A DNA stretch of 17,237 nucleotides from DASPXY01 sp038227745 (GTDB lineage: Bacteria > Planctomycetota > Planctomycetia > Gemmatales > Gemmataceae), in NCBI GenBank assembly GCA_038227745.1, contig JBBRPS010000109.1, forward strand, positions 1-17,237. The letters run 5' to 3'. Positions 16,651 to 17,237 of the stretch are shown here, piece after piece. The notes beneath the pieces were generated by a model. It was not told the origin of the DNA and made no database searches. It worked only from the letters and a program-made list of their open reading frames with translations. Within the stretch, counting starts at the first letter, position 1; every line of letters starts with the position of its first letter. The position numbers were made by a program, and so were the translations under genes.

Positions 16651-16836
16651 GGTTCCTACCTTTAGAACGGGCCGGCCGGCCGCGCCGAAGGGATAGGGTA
16701 GGATCCCCCTTCGGCGGGCCGGCCGTTCGGCCGCTGGCCGGCGGCCTGCCCGGTGACGTGATTGTACCCGATGGGGCGGTCGGCACACCAGCCTATCCGC
16801 GGTCGGTGTCGCGGCGGGCAGCTACTTCGGGGGGTA
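16651..16836. other. Intergenic region with a long GC-rich hairpin
   Basis: The 186 bases contain a large inverted repeat: 16683-16692 pairs with 16707-16716 (10 bp, CGCCGAAGGG with CCCTTCGGCG). After a one-base bulge at 16682, 16673-16681 pairs with 16717-16725 (9 bp), around the 14-base loop 16693-16706. Further GGCCG palindromes follow at 16721-16750. On the minus strand TACAAT (16761-16766) could be a -10 for the 273-aa gene, but no -35 fits. Confidence 0.7.
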
Positions 16837-17237
16837 TTATCCACACACGTTGACTTGCTTGTCGGCGATGTTCACCTGCAGCACGGGCAGCGCCAGCTTG
16901 CGAACCAGTGCCAGCGCCTTGATGGAGGACAAATATCGCTTGTGTGCGCGGTCCCGGCAGCGCTGATGATATTCTCCTTGCGCCAAGGTCAACTCGCCCG
17001 CATTCTGGGCCAGCAACATGTCGGCTTGGTGCAGCTGCAGCCAGCACGCGGCCACGCGCTCGACCAGCAACCGCTCCAACGGCGTCGGCGCGGGTCCGCC
17101 CAGCTCGGCGCGCAGCAGCTCCAGCTTGCGGACCAGGGCGTACTTCCACGCCAGGTCTTCCCCGACCAGGGCGTTTATCAGGGAGTGTTCCGCCTGGCGG
17201 GCTAAATTCGCGCCCAGCCGGTCCACGGTGGCGGGGT
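16837..17237 (-). CDS. Hypothetical Gemmata-type protein, cut by the window edge
   Basis: The frame is open to the right edge, so the start lies outside; a GTG at 17226 is possible but the frame continues before it. About 133 residues are visible. They are almost wholly helical: ARAEHSL-like ARQAEHSLINALVGEDLAWK, then LERLLVERVAACWLQLHQAD, RCRDRAHKRYLSSIKALALV and the ending LPVLQVNIADKQVNV. I recall similar unnamed proteins occurring often in Gemmata genomes, with the same PTPxERLLVER and QVNVA segments; this is memory, not a search result. No function can be assigned. It may be a passenger of the element or the first gene beyond it. Confidence 0.7.
   Translation of the reverse strand, partial: PATVDRLGANLARQAEHSLINALVGEDLAWKYALVRKLELLRAELGGPAPTPLERLLVERVAACWLQLHQADMLLAQNAGELTLAQGEYHQRCRDRAHKRYLSSIKALALVRKLALPVLQVNIADKQVNVCG

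Overview
The window looks like a planctomycete chromosome, most likely of the family Gemmataceae. It is very GC-rich. It carries an ECF sigma factor in an operon with a Ser/Thr kinase fused to a long WD40 region, an arrangement known from this group. The integrase with an embedded HTH and the last, edge-truncated protein also resemble Gemmata-type proteins as I remember them. No database was searched, so the taxonomy is inference.

Layout, left to right. (1) 36-3961, minus strand: a two-gene signalling operon of an ECF sigma factor and a membrane Ser/Thr kinase with an N-terminal zinc-finger-like motif and 14 WD40 repeats, enough for two seven-bladed propellers. (2) 4122-7498, plus strand: arginine biosynthesis genes argB, argD and argF. 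A near-consensus sigma-70 promoter lies before argB. Two copies of one 28-bp palindromic unit lie before and after argF, and the second sits inside a perfect 36-bp palindrome. (3) 7542-9113, minus strand: a POT-family peptide transporter that converges on argF across that palindrome. (4) 9114-9850: about 740 bases in which I recognise no gene. (5) 9851-9924: an intact tRNA-Asp(GTC).

(6) From the tRNA to the right edge, every credible gene is on the minus strand and reads towards the tRNA. This looks like an integrative element inserted at tRNA-Asp. In transcription order (right to left) it holds: a protein of a type I associate with Gemmata (cut by the edge); a 273-aa protein with a 15-residue tandem repeat and a C-terminal winged helix; a small unknown protein; an AlpA/Xis-like HTH protein; a 119-aa putative winged-helix protein; a DUF669-like protein; an archaeo-eukaryotic-type primase (AEP); a DnaB/RecA-like helicase core; a winged-helix protein; and a tyrosine integrase whose last codons lie inside the tRNA gene. 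The DUF669-like, primase, helicase and winged-helix genes overlap by 4 bases or are 1 base apart. They look like one co-translated replication module.

The host part combines environmental signalling with arginine synthesis and peptide uptake. The element part has integration, excision control and autonomous replication functions, but no capsid, terminase, relaxase or conjugation gene is visible. It could be a satellite, an integrative plasmid, or one end of a larger prophage or island. The far attachment site was not found and is probably outside the window.
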